A DNA stretch of 64,000 nt. Source: Owenia fusiformis. Taxonomy: Eukaryota > Annelida > Polychaeta > Sabellida > Oweniidae. A program made the translations under genes and the position numbers. The notes under the pieces were generated by a model. It saw only the letters and a list, made by a program, of their open reading frames with translations. It ran no database searches and was not told the origin of the DNA. Positions 60,901 through 64,000 of this stretch are shown here, piece after piece. Position 1 is the first letter of the stretch; every line of letters begins with the position of its first letter. The stretch is taken from positions 23,505,936 to 23,569,935 of the forward strand of contig CAIIXF020000006.1 of the NCBI GenBank assembly GCA_903813345.2, in the 5' to 3' direction.

Positions 60901-63900
60901 GGTATCCTTTTCAAATTCTATCACTGTTCAACTATATGATACATGTATGTGCTTTAAATGGGCTCTACCAGAACTAGCCTTTTGCAGATTATTGATGTAA
61001 ATAGACATATTGTTATGGTCTCCATTTTTTCATGATGGTGGTTTGTGTAGCATCTGGCTTTCAGCATCTTTACCAAATGGCAGGTGGTGACATTTTGCAT
61101 GTTAATGTCTTGTTTCTTATTTCAGCCTGATAGTTTATACAACAATGGCATGAGGCCAGTCTTATACAGTGAAAGGCTAGCAGCTGAGAAACAAATAGGT
61201 TGGAAGAGATGGTGACACTTTGCATGTTAATGTCTTGTTTCTCATTTCAGCCTGATAGTTTATACAACAATGGCATGAGGCCAGTCTTATACAGTGAAAG
61301 GCTAGCAGCTGAGAAACAAATAGGTTGGTAGAGATGTGACACTTTGCATGTTAATGTCTTGTTTCCTATTTCAGCCTGATAGTTTATACAACAATGGCAT
61401 GAGGCCAGTCTTATACAGTGAAAGGCTAGCAGCTGAGAAACAAATAGGTTGGAAGAGATGGTGACACTTTGCATGTTAATGTCTTGTTTCTCATTTCAGC
61501 CTGATAGTTTATACAAGAATGGCATGAGGCCAGTCTTATACAGTGAAAGGCTAGCAGCTGAAAAACAAATAGGTTGGAAGAAATGGTGACACTTTGCATG
61601 TTAATGTCTTGTTTCTTATTTCAGCCTGATAGTTTATATAACAATGGCATGAGGCCAGTCTTATACAGTGAAAGGCAAGCAGCTGAGAAACAAATAGGTT
61701 GGAAGAGATGGTGACATTTTGCATGTTAATGTCTTGTTTCTTATTTCAGCCTGATAGTTTATACAACAATGGCATGAGGCCAGTCTTACACAGTGAAAGG
61801 CTAGCAGCTGAGAAACAAATAGGTTGGAAGAGATGGTGACACTTTGTATGTTAATGTCTTGTTTCTTATTTCAGCCTGATAGTTTATGCAACAATGGCAT
61901 GAGGCCAGTCTTATACAGTGAAAGGCTAGCAGCTGAGAAACAAATAGGTTGGAAGAGATGGTGACATTTTGTATGTTAATGTCTTGTTTCTTATTTCAGC
62001 CTGATAGTTTATACAACAATGGCATGAGGCCAGTCTTATACAGTGAAAGGCTAGCAGCTGAGAAACAAATAGGTTGGAAGAGATGGTGACACTTTGCATG
62101 TTAATGTCTTGTTTCTCATTTCAGCCTGATAGTTTATACAACAATGGCATGAGGCCAGTCTTATACAGTGAAAGGCTAGCAGCTGAGAAACAAATAGGTT
62201 GGTAGAGATGTGACACTTTGCATGTTAATGTCTTGTTTCCTATTTCAGCCTGATAGTTTATACAACAATGGCATGAGGCCAGTCTTATACAGTGAAAGGC
62301 TAGCAGCTGAGAAACAAATAGGTTGGAAGAGATGGTGACACTTTGCATGTTAATGTCTTGTTTCCTATTTCAGCCTGATAGTTTATACAACAATGGCATG
62401 AGGCCAGTCTTATACAGTGAAAGGCTAGCAGCTGAGAAACAAATAGGTTGGAAGAGATGTGACACTTTGCATGTTAATGTCTTGTTTCCTATTTCAGCCT
62501 GATAGTTTATACAACAATGGCATGAGGCCAGTCTTATACAGTGAAAGGCTAGCAGCTGAGAAACAAATAGGTTGGAAGAGATGGTGACACTTTGCATGTT
62601 AATGTCTTGTTTCCTATTTCAGCCTGATAGTTTATACAACAATGGCATGAGGCCAGTCTTATACAGTGAAAGGCTAGCAGCTGAGAAACAAATAGGTTGG
62701 AAGAGATGTGACACTTTGCATGTTAATGTCTTGTTTCCTATTTCAGCCTGATAGTTTATACAACAATGGCATGAGGCCAGTCTTATACAGTGAAAGGCTA
62801 GCAGCTGAGAAACAAATAGGTTGGAAGAGATGTGACACTTTGCATGTTAATGTCTTGTTTCCTATTTCAGCCTGATAGTTTATACAACAATGGCAATGGC
62901 ATGAGGCCAGTCTTATACAGTGAAAGGCTAGCAGCTGAGAAACAAATAGGTTGGAAGAGACTGACACTTTGTATGTTAATGTCTTGTTTCCTATTTCAGC
63001 CTGATAGTTTATATCACAATGGCATAAGGCCAGTCTTATACAGTGAAAGGCTAGCAGCTGAGAAACAAATAGGTTGGAAGAGATGGTGACACTTTGCATG
63101 TTAATGTCTTGTTTCTCATTTCAGCCTGATAGTTTATACAACAATGGCATGAGGCCAGTCTTATACAGTGAAAGGCTAGCAGCTGAGAAACAAATAGGTT
63201 GGAAGAGATGTGACACTTTGCATGTTAATGTCTTGTTTCCTATTTCAGCCTGATAGTTTATACAACAATGGCATGAGGCCAGTCTTATACAGTGAAAGGC
63301 TAGCAGCTGAGAAACAAATAGGTTGGAAGAGATGGTGACACTTTGTATGTTAATGTCTTGTTTCCTATTTCAGCCTGATAGTTTATACAACAATGGCATG
63401 AGGCCAGTCTTATACAGTGAAAGGCTAGCAGCTGAGAAACAAATAGGTTGGAAGAGATGTGACACTTTGCATGTTAATGTCTTGTTTCTCATTTCAGCCT
63501 GATAGGTTATACAACAATGGCATGAGGCCAGTCTTATACAGTGAAAGGCTAGCAGCTGAGAAACAAATAGGTTGGAAGAGATGGTGACACTTTGTATGTT
63601 AATGTCTTGTTTCTTATTTCAGCCTGATAGTTTATACAACAATGGCATGAGGCCAGTCTTATACAGTGAAAGGCTAGCAGCTGAGAAACAAATAGGTTGG
63701 AAGAGATGTGACACTTTGCATGTTAATGTCTTGTTTCTTATTTCAGCCTGATAGTTTATACAACAATGGCATGAGGCCAGTCTTATACAGTGAGAGGCTA
63801 GCAGCTGAGAAACAAATAGGTTGGAAGAGATGTGACACTTTGCATGTTAATGTCTTGTTTCTTATTTCAGCCTGATAGTTTATACAACAATGGCATGAGG

Positions 63901-64000
63901 CCAGTCTTATACAGTGAAAGGCTAGCAGCTGAGAAACAAATAGGTTGGAAGAGATGGTGACACTTTGCATGTTAATGTCTTGTTTCTTATTTCAGCCTGA
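42959..64000 (+). CDS. AGBL2/3-like: Cytosolic carboxypeptidase, AGBL2/AGBL3 (CCP2/3) type, 5' half
   Basis: Exons, all GT-AG and phase-consistent: 42959-43015, 48212-48266, 51348-51470, 58053-58194, 58965-59050, 59790-59875, 60105-60241 and 60587-60719, giving 273 codons; then a repeated exon from 61126. The ATG at 42959 opens [27 protein letters not shown] is the short N-terminal signature of CCP2/3. An Asp-rich stretch (residues about 70-78) follows. [44 protein letters not shown] and RFTITNLMK match the N-terminal beta-sandwich domain that precedes the M14 metallopeptidase domain. The zinc-binding HxxE/H catalytic part lies beyond the window. These enzymes shorten polyglutamate side chains of tubulin, mainly in cilia and centrioles. 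AGBL2 and AGBL3 cannot be separated here. The gene is over 21 kb because of repeat-filled introns. Confidence 0.88.
43617..44042. mobile_element. Foldback MITE in AGBL-like intron 1
   Basis: GGGGAGGCATCAAAAGTTCG with GATGTCGGATAGAAAACT at the left (43621-43676) is complemented by AGTTTCCGATCCGACATCG and AACTTTTGATGCCTCCCC at the right (to 44038). The arms are about 56 bp. The inner edges are poly-G-rich. Confidence 0.8.
45195..45238. repeat. Pentanucleotide microsatellite (ATACA)n
   Basis: About eight ATACA units. The same pentamer forms the 3' tail of the LINE at 16528, so this could be the scar of a severely truncated insertion of that family. Confidence 0.8.
46250..46930. repeat. Degenerate tandem array rich in TGACCTTGA
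   Basis: Irregular units of about 100-190 bp each contain CCAAAT..., TAGATATTGACCTTGAAAT and a following CAGGTCACCTAATCATTGG. TGACCTTGA or a close form appears near 46287, 46396, 46409, 46491, 46583, 46672 and 46768, with AGGTCA near 46425, 46606, 46695 and 46813. TGACCTTGA is the complement of TCAAGGTCA, the extended half-site bound by ERR and NR5A nuclear receptors. No coding content. Confidence 0.7.
48425..48570 (+). mobile_element. tRNA-derived SINE in AGBL-like intron 2
   Basis: The A-box-like AGTGCTGGGGTAGAGAAATT at 48431 is followed 40 bp later by the B box GGTTCGATCCC (48473-48483) within a GTGGGG...CCCCAC T-arm. A tail ending TTAACAATAAATATTTT follows. It is not a functional tRNA. 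It is different in body from the SINE at 7.6-7.8 kb. Confidence 0.6.
48571..50320. other. AGBL intron 2, no feature resolved
   Basis: AT-rich intron sequence with no gene, clear repeat arms or RNA recognised. Confidence 0.4.
50321..50548. mobile_element. hAT-like MITE (228 bp)
   Basis: Ends CAGGGCTCTCACCAGG and CCTGGCGAGAGCCCTG form a 16-bp inverted repeat with one mismatch. The flanks GGGTGATT and GGTGTATT are an imperfect 8-bp target duplication. The interior repeats AGGGTGTGGTGCT near both ends. Confidence 0.8.
51471..53344. other. AGBL intron 3, left part
   Basis: AT-rich intron, no gene or structured repeat recognised. Confidence 0.4.
54330..55095 (-). pseudogene. HEADT-motif repeat-family protein relic, left arm
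   Basis: Minus-strand reading from about 55085: [19 protein letters not shown], then [30 protein letters not shown] and [13 protein letters not shown]. After a frame change comes [13 protein letters not shown] with further fragments. The downstream end (about 54460-54360) reads as a Cys-rich tail ([15 protein letters not shown]). This is the C-terminal half of a protein found in many copies in marine invertebrate and fish genomes, known to me by its HEE/AADTR...H.V..G motif. Function unknown; probably mobile-element related. It is broken by frameshifts and truncated 5'. Confidence 0.6.
55545..56110 (+). pseudogene. HEADT-motif repeat-family protein relic, right arm
   Basis: Inverted partner of the left-arm relic. 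GGCAGATACACATATG at 55557, GAGCACTAGGACCACAAAGA at 55738 and GGAACTGATACCACATCTGG at 55792 correspond to the left arm in reverse. Multiple stops and indels make it more decayed than the left copy. The Cys-rich tail equivalent is at about 56000-56110. Confidence 0.55.
57799..57907. mobile_element. pogo/Tigger-like MITE (109 bp) with TA duplication
   Basis: It starts CAGTAGAATCTG and ends GGGATTTACTG, flanked by TA on both sides (57797 and 57908). Related to 59222-59396. It lies 19 bp upstream of the extra AGBL splice acceptor at 57926. Confidence 0.6.
57927..58052 (+). other. Possible in-frame extension of AGBL exon 4 (duplicated splice acceptor)
   Basis: TTTCTTTATTACTAG|ATTCCAG at 57926 is mirrored 126 bp downstream by TTTTCATTATTAG|ATTCCAG at 58052, the acceptor assigned to exon 4. 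The 126 bp between them is open in the AGBL frame (42 codons, both copies opening L/D-S-S). Use of the upstream acceptor would therefore insert 42 residues without a frameshift. Partial similarity beyond the acceptor suggests a local tandem duplication. The downstream version encodes the family-like sequence ([11 protein letters not shown]). Confidence 0.5.
59222..59396. mobile_element. pogo/Tigger-like MITE (175 bp)
   Basis: The ends TAGTGAAACCTGTGAAGTGG and CACTTGACAGGCTTTACAG are complementary for about 25 bp with mismatches, and are flanked by TA. The repeated GTGGAACACCT pattern is like pogo-group termini. Confidence 0.65.
59547..59650 (+). repeat. GTAGCCAG-family MITE fragment
   Basis: GCAGGCCCGTAGCCAGGATC at 59547 is the left terminus of the hAT-like family seen at 31741. 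No matching right end was found. Confidence 0.5.
61087..64000 (+). repeat. Tandem array of an AGBL exon with its 3' splice site (24 copies, open at right edge)
   Basis: Exon starts after CAG lie at 61126, 61251, 61375, 61500, 61625, 61750, 61875, 62000, 62125, 62249, 62374, 62498, 62623, 62747, 62871, 63000, 63125, 63249, 63374, 63498, 63623, 63747, 63871 and 63996. The 23 intervals are thirteen of 125, nine of 124 and one of 129. Each unit is about 39 bp of intron end (GTGACACTTTGCATGTTAAT, then TTTCTTATTTCAG) plus 85-86 bp of exon ([18 protein letters not shown], then [10 protein letters not shown]). The peptide matches the AGBL segment expected next after NLMK. Units are nearly identical. 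Changes include TAG for the last Lys (copies 2 and 9), N to K (4), L to Q (5), Y to H (6 and 16) and a 6-bp insertion (15). Copies 2 and 9, 874 bp apart, share the same TAG, showing block duplication. Minus-strand frames here are shadows. Confidence 0.95.

Noticed and set aside
61247-63970. Repeated minus-strand open frames of 75-118 codons in the exon array
   Set aside because: They are antisense shadows of the AGBL exon repeat; frame and period follow the 124/125-bp unit, and the peptide has no family resemblance.
61126-64000. CRISPR-like or Dscam-like diversified exon array
   Set aside because: Units are nearly identical over their entire length, so there are neither unique spacers nor diversified peptides.

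Overview
The window is animal nuclear DNA: AT-rich, with spliced genes, long introns and a very high load of repeats. The gene families (frequenin/NCS-1, AGBL2/3-type carboxypeptidase, SLC16 transporter, GT32-type glycosyltransferase, ACSF2-type acyl-CoA synthetase) and the repeat types (full-length LINE, HEADT-motif protein repeat, many foldback MITEs) suggest a marine invertebrate. I cannot name the species.

Layout. 1-13 kb holds a tandem duplication of a tail-to-tail pair: a GT32-like glycosyltransferase (+) and an acyl-CoA synthetase (-). In the left copy only the last glycosyltransferase exon is in the window (1106-1656), and its synthetase partner is a wreck (about 4214-4915) whose end has expanded into a 69-bp minisatellite. 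In the right copy the glycosyltransferase is complete (5948-10442, two exons). The synthetase is a 605-codon intronless frame (12920-11106) broken by one in-frame TAA. 13-15.3 kb is a cluster of non-autonomous DNA transposons, including a hAT-like element with its target-site duplication.

15.7-24.7 kb is a 5-exon monocarboxylate-type transporter. Its second intron carries a nearly intact LINE (minus strand, ORF1 plus ORF2) that abuts about 30 tandem copies of a 45-46 bp unit. 26.9-38.2 kb is an 8-exon NCS-1/frequenin gene of 190 codons, with MITEs and a truncated LINE in its introns. 43.0 kb to the right edge is the 5' half of an AGBL2/3-type cytosolic carboxypeptidase (tubulin deglutamylase family). 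Its introns hold long foldback structures, an array rich in nuclear-receptor half-sites, and an inverted pair of HEADT-protein repeat relics.

The most striking structure is at the right edge. From 61087 to 64000 the next AGBL exon, together with its 3' splice site, is repeated head-to-tail 24 times at a 124/125-bp period and runs off the window. By phase analysis nearly every copy but the last would be a dead end if its acceptor were used: reading on from a copy meets a stop, either within that copy's end or as the next copy begins. The array is therefore either a field of decoy splice acceptors or a recent exon-derived minisatellite. The genes do not form a pathway; what they share is a locus with repeated local duplication and repeat invasion.
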